A DNA stretch of 64,000 bases from M3007 sp035299505 (lineage in GTDB: Bacteria > Bacteroidota > Bacteroidia > Chitinophagales > Saprospiraceae), in NCBI GenBank assembly GCA_035299505.1, contig DATGWL010000222.1, positions 37,438 through 101,437 of the forward strand, given 5' to 3'. Numbering within the stretch: position 1 is the first letter of the stretch; the number at the start of each line of letters is the position of its first letter. A program made the position numbers and the translations under genes. The notes under the pieces were generated by a model, which worked only from the letters and a program-made list of their open reading frames with translations, did not search any database and was not told where the DNA came from. Of this stretch, positions 1 to 8,099 are shown piece by piece.

Positions 1-1026
1 CGGGAGCGTCGGTATCACATCTACCGTAAGCGCAATGCTATTAGTGCCCACTACTACTGAGCTGCTGCAGGTGCAGCCATTGGCATCGGTAACGGTAACG
101 GTATAGGTACCGGCGGGGACAGCAATGCTTGGCGTTGATTGGCCATTGAACCATAGGATACTGTAAGGAGCGGTTCCGCCTGTTACAGAAATGGTTGCTG
201 TGCCATTCAGGCCGCAGTTGGCTGGAATGGAAGACGGAGAACAAACCAGCGCAGCCGGCTCTTCAAGGGTTGCAGAGGCAACGTTGGAACAGCCTGTAGC
301 CACGTCTGTAACCGTAACTGTGTAGGTGCCAGGGCCAAGATTGGTAATATCTGCCGTGGTTCCGCCATTGCTCCAGATATAGGTGTATGGTCCAATGCCC
401 GACATGGTGCTCACGTGAGCCCAGCCGTTGTTGGCGCCAAAACAGGTAATTTCCTGGTAAACGGTATCCATCAGCCAGATTCCTTCGTTCCAGAAGCCAA
501 CTTCAAAGCTGCCGGAGGCTGTGCATCCATTAGCATCTGTAACCGTTACGGTGTAAGTGGCTGCTGCGAGGTTGTTGATTTGCGGGGTGATGCCACCGTT
601 GCTCCACAAATAGGTGTAAGGTGGTGTACCGCCGTTGGGTGTAACGGCAGCCCAGCCATCTGGTGCGTTGCCACAAATTTGGCTTTGACCAAAAACCGTA
701 ACGCCAAGAGGAGTAGGTTCGGTGATGTTGATACAGGCCGTGCCGGTACCCAGGTCAATATCGGTTACCGTAACGCAATAGTTGCCCGGGCCGAGATTGG
801 TGATGGTTTGCGTGGTAGCACCGTTGCTCCACAAATATGTGTACGGGAACCAGCCTCCGGAAGGATTGGCTGTTGCCGTACCGTTGTGGTCACCGTGGCA
901 GGTGATATTTGTTCCGGTAAGCGTTACCTGAACTTGTGCCTGGACAAAAGTGGCTGAAGCCGAGGCAAGCAGGATTGCGAAGACGGGAATAAACCGAAAA
1001 ATGGATTTTGTTAGCTTTTGTCCCAT
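1..1026 (-). CDS. SprB-repeat adhesin-like protein, N-terminal part
   Basis: The reading frame starts with ATG at 1026-1024 and stays open to the window edge, so only the first 342 codons are visible. Residues 1-30 form a signal peptide with a basic start and a hydrophobic stretch around FIPVFAILLASASA. The rest is about four tandem repeats of roughly 80 residues, each with a conserved cysteine, a PYTYLWSNG-like segment and a GTYTVTVTDxNGC end. This is the SprB repeat, known from T9SS-exported surface adhesins of gliding and non-gliding Bacteroidota. A C-terminal sorting domain is expected beyond the edge but is not seen. Surface location is inferred. The 1523-residue protein encoded at 28152-32723 carries the same repeat type. 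Confidence 0.85.
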   Translation of the reverse strand, partial: MGQKLTKSIFRFIPVFAILLASASATFVQAQVQVTLTGTNITCHGDHNGTATANPSGGWFPYTYLWSNGATTQTITNLGPGNYCVTVTDIDLGTGTACINITEPTPLGVTVFGQSQICGNAPDGWAAVTPNGGTPPYTYLWSNGGITPQINNLAAATYTVTVTDANGCTASGSFEVGFWNEGIWLMDTVYQEITCFGANNGWAHVSTMSGIGPYTYIWSNGGTTADITNLGPGTYTVTVTDVATGCSNVASATLEEPAALVCSPSSIPANCGLNGTATISVTGGTAPYSILWFNGQSTPSIAVPAGTYTVTVTDANGCTCSSSVVVGTNSIALTVDVIPTLP

Positions 1027-1191
1027 GGGAATCAAGGTTATTTATGTAATCGGAATGGTTTTGTTGCAAGTAGTTTACAGCAAAAGACAGGCCACTTCTT
1101 CAGTAACCAAATTCTTTTCAGTAAAACATTAGTACGGACGGGGGAGCGAAAAAATAGGCGAGCGATTAAACAGGGGACATCTTATGCTCGA

Positions 1192-1223
1192 CAAAAGTAG
1201 GCTTTAATTATGGTAGCGCACAA
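1192..1223 (-). promoter_or_regulatory. Bacteroidota-type promoter for the SprB-repeat gene
   Basis: On the minus strand TACTTTTG (1199-1192) matches the TAnnTTTG -7 element. A TTG (1223-1221) lies 21 bases upstream as a -33 element. Transcription would start near 1186, leaving about 160 bases of untranslated leader before the ATG at 1026. The long leader makes this call moderate. Confidence 0.5.
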
Positions 1224-1388
1224 GGTCAGACCATTAATTTTTTCCGCTAAATTGGAATCTGTCGGATAGATTGCTGATTTACCGGCCGGATTCTCAACAA
1301 GTTCACCAGATTACAAAACTGTTTTTTTAAAATAAGTATTGTTTTACATGGGTAGTATTTTTTCCTGAAAAAGCGCCATTACCTGTTT

Positions 1389-3017
1389 TTAGGTAAAAAT
1401 ATCCAGGCCGGTATTTAAACAAGCTTCTGCAGTGAGCCCGCCTTTTCTGGCCAGCATTACTCCGAAACGGGTGTGCAGAATCCCGTCTTTGCTGTGCGCA
1501 TCGGGGTTGATACTGATCTTTATTCCCAAAGACATGGCTTTGGGAATGAGCGACCAGTCAATGTCCAGTCGCCGCGGGTGAGCATTGAGTTCAATGGCCA
1601 CCTTGTGTTTTACGCAGGCCTCCATAATGGCATCCCAATCCAGCGGATACCCTTCCCGACTCAACAGCAGGCGGCCAGTTGGATGCCCCAGAATAGTGGT
1701 GCATGGATGTTCAATGGCCCTCAGGATACGTTCTGTTGCCTTTTCCTGCGTCATGCGCAAATTGGAATGCACCGATGCAATAACGAAATCAAAACGTTCC
1801 AGCAAGGCATCGTCGTAGTCCAGAGAGCCATCATTCAGGATATCACTTTCAATGCCTTTGTAAATTTTAAAAGGCGCCAGCTCCTCATTCAGGCGGTCAA
1901 TTTCATCCATTTGAGCCAATACACGGTCTGGCTTCAGGCCGTTGGCATAGAAGGCGGATTGACTGTGGTCTGTCATGCCAATGTACGCATAGCCCAAAGA
2001 GCGGGTGTACTCGCACATGTCGCGCAGAGAATGCAACCCATCACTCCAGGTGCTGTGCACGTGAAGGATTCCGCGGATATCGGCATCTGTGATGAGTCCT
2101 GAAGGCGTGCCTGAGTGCAAAAACGAAGCAGATTCCCGCAATTCTGGCACTACGAAAGCTGCTTTGGCTTTATCAAATACCTGGGTCTCCTGTTCCAGCC
2201 CTTTGAAATCCAATCCCGGATGGGCCTGCACAAATCCTTCCAGAAATCCGGCAGAACCTGTGTAACGGAACAGTTTGGAGCCCCACTCTGCGGGCTGGCA
2301 GTTGATGACACGTATGCGTGCGCCTTCGCCCCTGCGCAGGAAAACTTCGCCATTATCACCTGTTTCCCTGCTGAATTCGCCTCCTTCAGCCAGTGCCAGT
2401 TGTGCGGGATCAGCAGTGGTAAGGACTTCAATGGATTCCACTACCTGGCATCTGCGGCGCACCTCGCCTACCGGCTCGGCCATGGCGCCGGGGAAACCAT
2501 TGAGCAACAACTGACAGGCAGCTTCTGCTTCAGCCAGGGCGGCATCCAGGTGCATTTTGCCCCTGCTGCGGAAAAAGTAATCCAGTTTATTCTTCAGGTC
2601 TTCCTGGGTTTTCAATCCAAAACCCTTGTATTCAATCAACCTGTTTTCATTGCAGGCATACCACAGCTCGCCGGGGCTTTCAATGCCCATTTCCTGCCAA
2701 ACCTGTCGCACTTTTTTGGGTCCGAAGCCACCTATTTCCAGCATTTCCCGCACGCCGGAGGGTGTTTTTTCCCTGAATTTTTCCAACGTATCCATTTTGC
2801 CGGTTTCCAGCAACTCCCGGATTTTGGCTGCAATAGCCGGACCAACCCCTTTAATGGCTTTAATCTCCGCATCGCTCATTTCCGCCAAAGAGCTATCGAG
2901 TTTACGCAAGGTGAGATAGGCGCTTGCGTACGATTTGATGCGGAAGGAATCCTCCTCATGCAATTCCATCAGATTGGCAAGCTCGTCAAAAGAAAGGGCG
3001 ATTTGTTTGTTGGTCAT
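1389..3017 (-). CDS. PolX-like protein with PHP phosphoesterase domain, polymerase site degenerate
   Basis: 542 residues with the bacterial family X polymerase layout: N-terminal helix-hairpin-helix motifs (IKGVGPAIAAKI at 55-66, IGGFGPKKV at 95-103), a nucleotidyltransferase-like centre at about 150-290, and a C-terminal PHP domain. The PHP metal ligands look complete: HVH at 319-321, D326, TDH at 349-351, E390, H417, GH at 444-445 and PDAH at 505-508. The polymerase site does not. Where the family has G-S-x-R-R followed by DxD, this protein has GEVRRR and ESIEVL (184-199), and the third aspartate position reads IRVI. PHP-type hydrolysis (known as 3'-5' exonuclease or phosphatase in PolX relatives) is plausible, DNA synthesis is not. 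Starts at ATG 3017. Confidence 0.85.
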   Translation of the reverse strand: MTNKQIALSFDELANLMELHEEDSFRIKSYASAYLTLRKLDSSLAEMSDAEIKAIKGVGPAIAAKIRELLETGKMDTLEKFREKTPSGVREMLEIGGFGPKKVRQVWQEMGIESPGELWYACNENRLIEYKGFGLKTQEDLKNKLDYFFRSRGKMHLDAALAEAEAACQLLLNGFPGAMAEPVGEVRRRCQVVESIEVLTTADPAQLALAEGGEFSRETGDNGEVFLRRGEGARIRVINCQPAEWGSKLFRYTGSAGFLEGFVQAHPGLDFKGLEQETQVFDKAKAAFVVPELRESASFLHSGTPSGLITDADIRGILHVHSTWSDGLHSLRDMCEYTRSLGYAYIGMTDHSQSAFYANGLKPDRVLAQMDEIDRLNEELAPFKIYKGIESDILNDGSLDYDDALLERFDFVIASVHSNLRMTQEKATERILRAIEHPCTTILGHPTGRLLLSREGYPLDWDAIMEACVKHKVAIELNAHPRRLDIDWSLIPKAMSLGIKISINPDAHSKDGILHTRFGVMLARKGGLTAEACLNTGLDIFT

Positions 3018-3030
3018 GGTGGGTGAGGTA

Positions 3031-3102
3031 TCCCGGAATGATATTCCGGGATGATGTTTGAAGGGTTTGAGGGGGTTGATGTAGCGGCGGGTTTAGCCGC
3101 CG
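3031..3102. repeat. Composite of two dispersed palindromes
   Basis: A perfect 9-base inverted repeat, TCCCGGAAT-GAT-ATTCCGGGA (3031-3051), is followed after a G/T-rich spacer by CGGCGG-GTTTAG-CCGCCG (3085-3102). The same two modules occur in the opposite order at 3954-4019, on the other side of the ABC ATPase gene, and again near 53.5-53.7 kb. Confidence 0.85.
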
Positions 3103-3153
3103 AATACGGGTTTGATGCGGGCACAAAGCTAGTAATTGGGAGGGGTAAGCACC

Positions 3154-3192
3154 TAATAAAAACAGCCATCTCGCAGATCACGGGATGGCTGT
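3154..3192 (-). terminator. Intrinsic terminator after the ABC ATPase gene
   Basis: A 9-base stem (ACAGCCATC 3162-3170 with GATGGCTGT 3184-3192) is followed on the minus strand by GTTTTTATTAG. It lies about 20 bases beyond the stop codon of the ATPase gene. Confidence 0.75.
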
Positions 3193-3212
3193 AGGGTATT
3201 CAACTAAGGTTT

Positions 3213-3935
3213 TTATGCTTCTGTGGGAGCCGGCTCGGTGGCCATGCTGATGATGTTTTCATTTTTTGCATCGGTTTCTACCAATCCATCCCGGAGTCGT
3301 ACGATGCGGTGCGCATGCTGGGCGATATCCTGTTCGTGGGTAACCAGAATAACGGTATTACCAGCCTTATGGATTTGCTCAAAGAGGCCCATAATCTCGT
3401 AACTGGTTTTGGTATCAAGGTTACCTGTTGGCTCATCGGCCAGGATAATGGCGGGGTTGTTCACCAGGGCACGTGCTACGGCCACGCGTTGACGCTGACC
3501 ACCGGAAAGCTCGTTGGGTTTGTGCATCACACGGTCGCCTAGTCCAACTGATTCCAGAGCTTTTCGGGCACGTTCGAGTCGTTCTTCCTTACCTACGCCG
3601 GCATACACCAGAGGTAAGGCTACATTTTCCAGAGCGCTCAAACGGGGCATGAGGTTAAAGGTTTGGAATACAAACCCGATATCCTTGTTGCGAACTTCGG
3701 CCAACTCGCTGTCGTCCATAGTACTCACTTCCTTTCCGTTCAGCCAGTATTCTCCACGGGTGGGCGAATCCAGACAACCCACCAGGTTCATCAGGGTTGA
3801 TTTACCGCTGCCGGAAGGCCCCATGAGCGCTACGTATTCGTTTTTCTGAATATCCAGACTAACATCCTTCAGAGCCTCCACTTTTTCGTGGCCCATGATG
3901 TAGGTTTTGTTCAGGTTTTTGATGGATATAAGCAT
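3213..3935 (-). CDS. ABC transporter ATP-binding protein, LolD/MacB type
   Basis: 240 residues with every ATPase motif: Walker A GPSGSGKS (39-46), Q91, signature LSGGQ (143-147), Walker B IILADE (163-168), D-loop GNLD and switch histidine H200. The sequence class is that of LolD/MacB/FtsE ATPases, which power FtsX-fold permeases in lipoprotein release or export of small molecules and peptides. No permease is adjacent. The two FtsX-fold permeases at 45-50 kb have no ATPase of their own, so this could serve them, but that is speculation. The C-terminal 20 residues are a non-conserved tail. Confidence 0.93.
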   Translation of the reverse strand: MLISIKNLNKTYIMGHEKVEALKDVSLDIQKNEYVALMGPSGSGKSTLMNLVGCLDSPTRGEYWLNGKEVSTMDDSELAEVRNKDIGFVFQTFNLMPRLSALENVALPLVYAGVGKEERLERARKALESVGLGDRVMHKPNELSGGQRQRVAVARALVNNPAIILADEPTGNLDTKTSYEIMGLFEQIHKAGNTVILVTHEQDIAQHAHRIVRLRDGLVETDAKNENIISMATEPAPTEA

Positions 3936-3953
3936 GGGTTGTATTTTTTGTAC

Positions 3954-4055
3954 CGGCGGGTTTAGCCGCCGAACGCGGGGTTTGAAGGGTTTGATGTATC
4001 CCGGAATGGTATTCCGGGAAGATGTTTGAGGGGTTTGAGGGGTTTGAGGGGTTGG
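3954..4055. repeat. Dispersed palindromes plus 9-base tandem repeat
   Basis: CGGCGG-GTTTAG-CCGCCG (3954-3971) and TCCCGGAAT-GGT-ATTCCGGGA (3999-4019) are followed by three units of GAGGGGTTT (4028-4055). The array ends three bases from the stop codon of the small gene at 4059. Confidence 0.85.
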
Positions 4056-4058
4056 GGC

Positions 4059-4226
4059 CTATTTCTTTTTCCGAAATATGAGTCCGAAAAGGAATACGAA
4101 TAATGCGATTGTTGCAGTGACCATTTGTTTCAGGATTTGTGGAAAAAAGAACCAAACAACGGCCAAAGCTGCCAGGGTTGCAATGACTGTGATGGTGATC
4201 CAGGAAAATTTCGAGGTGTTTGCCAT
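4059..4226 (-). CDS. Small two-helix membrane protein, 55 residues
   Basis: ATG at 4226, TAG at 4061-4059. The product has two hydrophobic segments: about 9-28 (ending VVWFFF) and about 37-51 (IALFVFLFGLIF). A basic RKKK tail follows, which suggests cytoplasmic termini. No family is recognised. The length, codon use and clean membrane pattern favour a real gene. It lies upstream of the ABC ATPase gene on the same strand, separated by a palindrome and tandem-repeat block, so co-transcription is possible. Confidence 0.6.
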   Translation of the reverse strand: MANTSKFSWITITVIATLAALAVVWFFFPQILKQMVTATIALFVFLFGLIFRKKK

Positions 4227-4473
4227 ATCACGTGAGCATTAAGTTGAGAGGGCAATGTACACACCTTTCAAAAACCTGTGGTGAAGGTCAGTGCGATGCC
4301 TGAACTTTGGAAAAAGGTTAGATGATTGCCGGGGCTTGTTCGTTGAACGTATCTGGTTTCTCGGTAAACGGAAAAGGCTCAGGCCTGATTACTGAAGTTG
4401 CTACCGGCTATTCAAACAGTAAGCAATATGTGTCGGGAGCAACCGAATTACCGTTAAAAATTTCTTACCAGTG

Positions 4474-4503
4474 TTTGTAATTCCAATCATACGGCTACTT
4501 TTG
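4474..4503 (+). promoter_or_regulatory. Promoter TTTG-N18-TACTTTTG
   Basis: TTTG (4474-4477) and TACTTTTG (4496-4503) are spaced by 18 bases, an excellent Bacteroidota housekeeping promoter. It points at the ATG at 4550 with a leader of about 40 bases. I see nothing else supportable in the rest of the gap from 4227. Confidence 0.8.
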
Positions 4504-4549
4504 CCAACACTTAACTCTCTAATTACTCATTCATTTAACAAAAAAATCC

Positions 4550-5026
4550 ATGAAGAAACTTCTGACTCTGGCTTTTTGTGCCTTGCTGGGTGGCGTTATG
4601 TGGGCGTCTACGCCTAATAACACTCCGGCAAATCCTTTCCAGGATGACCTCAGCCGTCTGGAAAATGAATTCGCAGGTATGTCGCAGCTTGAGCAGTTGG
4701 TGGAAGAGCGCAATGCTACTTACTCCGAACTCGCAGCTGAAAACAATGCTCTGCTTCAAAATGTAAACAGCGACACCGATATCGCATCTTCTTTGCTGGG
4801 CTCTGTAGCTCCGGACGATGAACGTTTGCTGGGTATTCCTGGCTTCTGGTGGGGCTTCTGCTTTGGCATCCTGGGTATTATCCTGGTTTATGTTGCTGTA
4901 GAAGGCGATGCTAAGAAACGCGAAGGTAAAAAAGCAATTATTGGTTGTGCTATCTGGAGCGTAATCTGGATAGTTCTGTACTTCGGTATATTTGCAGCCA
5001 GCGCTTGGTGGGCTACTGGAGGATAG
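4550..5026 (+). CDS. Secreted/membrane protein of unknown function (paralogue 1)
   Basis: 158 residues. A signal peptide (1-20) is followed by an acidic, helical region rich in E, N and S (30-90) and two membrane helices (about 98-118 and 129-154). The helices are joined by a basic loop, DAKKREGKK. The motif ERLLGIPGFWWGFC opens the first helix. The next gene encodes a diverged copy with the same motif at the same residue number, so the pair arose by tandem duplication. I do not recognise a named family. A strong promoter precedes the gene and a terminator follows it. Confidence 0.75.
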   Translation: MKKLLTLAFCALLGGVMWASTPNNTPANPFQDDLSRLENEFAGMSQLEQLVEERNATYSELAAENNALLQNVNSDTDIASSLLGSVAPDDERLLGIPGFWWGFCFGILGIILVYVAVEGDAKKREGKKAIIGCAIWSVIWIVLYFGIFAASAWWATGG

Positions 5027-5045
5027 TCAATCCTGACCACCATTT

Positions 5046-5088
5046 AACCGGGTTGTTCCGCTACAGCGAAGCAACCCGGTTTGTTTTT
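5046..5088 (+). terminator. Intrinsic terminator between the paralogues
   Basis: A perfect 10-base stem (AACCGGGTTG 5046-5055 with CAACCCGGTT 5072-5081) is followed by TGTTTTT. It ends the first paralogue's transcript or attenuates read-through into the second. Confidence 0.85.
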
Positions 5089-5124
5089 GAGGCGTCGTAT
5101 TGTCCACACAAAAACACAATTACC

Positions 5125-5589
5125 ATGAAAAAACTGTTTCGATCCCTCATTTTATTGTTTTTGACAACCCCTACCCTGCTCTCCGCAGGTACCAAATCCT
5201 CCGACAATCCTTTTACCGACAATCCTGCCTGTTGGGAACAAGAATGCGCCGCTTTAAGCCAACTGGAGGCTCTGACCGAATCTACCGGACTCACCCTGAG
5301 TCAGTTGCAGGCATCCGGCAACCCACTCGCCGAATCTGTTCTTGCCGACGATAATTTGTATGCCACCCTTATTGGTGCTACCACTCCTGAAGAAGAGCGA
5401 CTGATGGGCATACCTGGATTCCTCTGGGGATTTTGCTGCTCTTTTGTAGGCACATTCCTTGTTTACTTATCCATTGAAGACCCGGTAGCTAAAAAGCGAG
5501 AAGGATCTCAGGCGATCATTGGGTGCGCTGCAGGCACCATACTTTGGGTGGGCTTGTATATTTGGTTATTGGTGTCTTTGAGTGTGTAA
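5125..5589 (+). CDS. Secreted/membrane protein of unknown function (paralogue 2)
   Basis: 154 residues from the ATG at 5125, chosen because it opens a signal peptide (MKKLFRSLILLFL...LLSAG). An upstream in-frame extension would run through the terminator hairpin. Domain order copies paralogue 1: soluble region 25-90, then ERLMGIPGFLWGFC at 91-104 and two membrane helices with the loop VAKKREG. Two extra cysteines (C36, C41) lie in the exported region, absent from paralogue 1. Function unknown. Confidence 0.75.
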   Translation: MKKLFRSLILLFLTTPTLLSAGTKSSDNPFTDNPACWEQECAALSQLEALTESTGLTLSQLQASGNPLAESVLADDNLYATLIGATTPEEERLMGIPGFLWGFCCSFVGTFLVYLSIEDPVAKKREGSQAIIGCAAGTILWVGLYIWLLVSLSV

Positions 5590-5663
5590 CTTCAAAAAAC
5601 AGGTATTGGCGCCTTGTTTTGCTACCCTGTTAGCACAATAACGATATGATTTTCAATTGCTTA

Positions 5664-5984
5664 TCAGAACAGTTGCTCCGTACGATTTCTTTCAGCAAGC
5701 AATAACTGGACATCTTTCCAAAACCATTTGGCCCACAGGAAAGCAAGTATTGGGAAGACGATAAAACTAAGCATATTGTAATCAAAGGCATCATCAAACC
5801 CAAAATGGATAAGGTGCATGCATGCCCGGGTCATACCGCATCCAGGGCATTCTTCCCCTAGAAACAGCATGGAAGGACACAAGGACGTGCCAGTGTCAAA
5901 ATAAGTTTCAGGTAGTATCAGTAATATTACAGGAACTCCAACCCAAAACAAGAGCCTTAAAACAATAAAGACAACTCTGCTCAT
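5664..5984 (-). CDS. DUF2752 family membrane protein
   Basis: 106 residues with an N-terminal helix (about 5-24), the family motif CPGCGMTRA (46-54), and a C-terminal helix (about 72-89). DUF2752 proteins are small inner-membrane proteins of unknown role with this conserved cysteine pair and TRA. Length is normal for the family. The neighbouring minus-strand gene at 6089 also encodes a small membrane protein, with a terminator in between. Confidence 0.85.
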   Translation of the reverse strand: MSRVVFIVLRLLFWVGVPVILLILPETYFDTGTSLCPSMLFLGEECPGCGMTRACMHLIHFGFDDAFDYNMLSFIVFPILAFLWAKWFWKDVQLLLAERNRTEQLF

Positions 5985-5990
5985 TTGATG

Positions 5991-6033
5991 TAAAAAGAGG
6001 CCGTTAATGACTCCTTGAAGTCATTAACGGCCT
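5991..6033 (-). terminator. Strong intrinsic terminator
   Basis: A perfect 15-base stem (5998-6012 with 6019-6033, loop CCTTGA) is followed on the minus strand by CTTTTTA. It lies 56 bases beyond the stop codon of the YqaE-domain gene and just upstream of the DUF2752 start. Confidence 0.9.
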
Positions 6034-6088
6034 TACCAAACATTAAATTTTCCAACCTTTGCTCATGCAAGGAAATTTGGAAAAACGC

Positions 6089-6580
6089 TTAAGCGTAATA
6101 CTTATTCATTTTTACCAGGGCATAAATGATCCCTGGCAGACCACAAAGGAATGACAGCAGAAGGGCAATGATCCAGTCTTTTCCTTTCCAATCAGTAGCC
6201 AAACCAACTGCCACAAACGGAATAAAGATTGCCAGAATAATGTAAACGCCTTTATCAAGATCTGGTGCTGCAAAGCCGTTACCAGATTTCATGGAGGCTG
6301 TTACTTTTTTCTGTGCTTTCTTCATCTTCATCTTCGCAATTTTGAAAGCAACTTTTTCTTTAAAGCTCATCTCCTTACCAGTCATCTCCTCCACCTTGTT
6401 GATTGTCAACTGATCAAGATCCTGGGTAGAGAACTCCTTCAACAGCGTTTCAACTTGTTGTTGCTGCTCAGGGGTAATGGATACAGGTGTCTTTGAGACG
6501 GTTTCAGCTGTGGTGGCAGAAAACGCACTGAACGTAAATACACCCAATGAAAGCGTGAGTAAAAATTTGCGTAAGAACAT
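6089..6580 (-). CDS. YqaE/Pmp3-family membrane protein with exported N-terminal helix
   Basis: 163 residues. A signal peptide (1-22) is followed by a Lys/Glu-rich helical region (30-100). The C-terminal 50 residues match the Pmp3/YqaE family, with two membrane helices: GVYIILAIFIPFVAVGL and IIALLLSFLCGLPGIIYAL. Stand-alone Pmp3 proteins are about 55 residues and linked to salt and membrane-potential stress. Longer versions with a signal peptide are common in Bacteroidota. The exact role is unknown. Confidence 0.85.
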   Translation of the reverse strand: MFLRKFLLTLSLGVFTFSAFSATTAETVSKTPVSITPEQQQQVETLLKEFSTQDLDQLTINKVEEMTGKEMSFKEKVAFKIAKMKMKKAQKKVTASMKSGNGFAAPDLDKGVYIILAIFIPFVAVGLATDWKGKDWIIALLLSFLCGLPGIIYALVKMNKYYA

Positions 6581-6997
6581 ATAAAATGGTTTAATGATAG
6601 CGCCTACTTTCTTAAGGCTTTTCGGCTTTGGCCTCCTACTTTTTTAGGATGTTCGGTCATTTCCTGAGAGTTTACTCAAAGTCCGTTTGATCGATATTGG
6701 GTAATATCAATACACTACAGATTTTAGACAAGCTCTTGGCGGCGAAGTTGAGAAAAGGTCTACAACATTTCATCACCCACCGATTAAAAAATTACTACTA
6801 AGTCATTCTGTCATAAAATGTAGTTAAGATCAAGGCAATTTTATAGCCCTCCTACGAAAGTAGCGTTTGAGGCAAAAGATGCTTTCAGACACACTCTAAT
6901 GTTTCAGGGCCCGAATGCCAAAATGCCTTTCACCGTTTGGTATCGGCTAAATTAATACTGCGCAAGGTTCAGTTCTTCCATTTACTTTTGCATCAAA
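6581..6997. other. 417-base gap between divergent genes
   Basis: No ORF is convincing. Visible are small hairpins TCCTA-CTTTTT-TAGGA (about 6634-6649), GATATT-GGGT-AATATC (about 6697-6712) and CTAC-GAAA-GTAG. A segment TTTCAGACACACTCTAAT (6883-6900) resembles the ends of the hairpin element at 36857-37030. A TACTTTTG box (6983-6990) sits only 7 bases before the next start codon, with no good -33 element. Confidence 0.5.
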
Positions 6998-7690
6998 ATG
7001 CACATGACATTCAGATTTTTGCTGTTCCTGACATTGTCCATCGCTGGACAAACACTAACGGCACAACATTTTTACCGCTTTAAATCCGACTTTTCCATCA
7101 AGGAGAAGGAGGCTGGCAAGGATCAGGGTCGCTTGATTACCGGGACCATTTATTACGACAAAAACCTGCAAAAAACGGTGTACAACATCCGTTTCCCGGA
7201 GCCGGAACAATGGCTGGTGCGCGACACTTTCATGTACCGGAAAAAAGCCGACACTCTGGTATCCAGACAGGTAGTGCCTCCGGTGGGAGAGTTTTCCATT
7301 TTCAACATGATACTGAGCCAGCAACTCAGTGATTTTGGACTGGCTAAGGTGGGCTACACCCCCGGCGATGTACAGCAGGATGGCAATCAAGTCATTGCAC
7401 AATGGCTTCCTCCGGAACAATTCAAAGAGTATCTGGGCCCGGTTTCTCTGGCTTCAGAGCAAAAGCGTCTGACTGCAGCAGCTTTTTACGACAAAGACAA
7501 AAAGCTGGTTTCCAAATTCTATTTCCAGGATTATACCATGGAAAACGGCCTGGCAATTCCCGGCAAAATTTACCAGATTTATTACCGTGAATCAGGCGAG
7601 TTTGTGCGAATCATGGCCCTTAAAAATGTTACCATCAATCAAACCGATGAAGATCAATATTACGATTTTGAGTTGCCTGCTGGTGGTTAA
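6998..7690 (+). CDS. Exported protein, possibly LolA-like
   Basis: 230 residues with a signal peptide ending near TLTAQ (residue 22). The remainder is beta-rich, with lines such as GTIYYDKNLQKTVYNIRFPE and a C-terminal PGKIYQIYYRESGEF segment. The pattern recalls the half-barrel of LolA-type carriers, but I cannot assign the family firmly. It opens a tight operon (the yidD start overlaps its end by 44 bases), which suggests a role linked to envelope biogenesis. ATG at 6998 or 7004 could be used. The promoter box at 6983-6990 would give an almost leaderless message. Confidence 0.7.
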   Translation: MHMTFRFLLFLTLSIAGQTLTAQHFYRFKSDFSIKEKEAGKDQGRLITGTIYYDKNLQKTVYNIRFPEPEQWLVRDTFMYRKKADTLVSRQVVPPVGEFSIFNMILSQQLSDFGLAKVGYTPGDVQQDGNQVIAQWLPPEQFKEYLGPVSLASEQKRLTAAAFYDKDKKLVSKFYFQDYTMENGLAIPGKIYQIYYRESGEFVRIMALKNVTINQTDEDQYYDFELPAGG

Positions 7691-8069
7691 GCTCAGCGCG
7701 CAGGCGCCCATGTCTGCGCAACCTGCTCTTGGCGCCGATTTTACGGTGCTTCACCAGGCATTCAGTAACCCTGGCAAAACCCGGCTCTCCGAGCAGTTCA
7801 GCCTGAGCAGGGAAAATACCAACGAATTGCAGGCCGTGTTATCCGGGCTATTCCTGGTGTACAAATCGTTTTTTTCCTCTCAAGACAACCAGCGTTGCAG
7901 TTTCCACCCTTCCTGTTCGGAATACGGATTGGAAGCGGTTAAAAAGCTGGGAGTCATCAAAGGGGTTATCTGCACCTGCGACCGTCTTACCCGCTGCAAC
8001 GGTTTTAGTCCGGAGCAATATGAGGTTGATTTTAAGATGAGGCGATTAAAAGACCCCGTCTCCTGGTAA
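7647..8069 (+). CDS. yidD: Membrane protein insertion efficiency factor YidD-like
   Basis: 140 residues from the ATG at 7647, chosen because it opens a signal-like sequence; longer in-frame versions lack one. The YidD core is RCSFHPSCSEYGLEAVKKLG (83-102) followed by a C-R-C-N-GF segment (111-120), with the family's conserved cysteines. YidD assists YidC-dependent membrane insertion in known systems. The usual protein is about 80 residues, so the extra 60 N-terminal residues with an export signal are a variant and would place the core outside the cytoplasm. It overlaps the upstream gene by 44 bases. Confidence 0.85.
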   Translation: MKINITILSCLLVVKLSAQAPMSAQPALGADFTVLHQAFSNPGKTRLSEQFSLSRENTNELQAVLSGLFLVYKSFFSSQDNQRCSFHPSCSEYGLEAVKKLGVIKGVICTCDRLTRCNGFSPEQYEVDFKMRRLKDPVSW

Positions 8070-8099
8070 CATAACAGCCTCATTCCCAAGCATTTTTGC

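Noticed and set aside
415..957. Plus-strand ORF of 180 codons
   Set aside because: Antisense shadow of the SprB-repeat gene on the minus strand.
6983..6990. Leaderless promoter for the gene at 6998
   Set aside because: The TACTTTTG box lacks a -33 partner, so it is mentioned but not called as a promoter feature.
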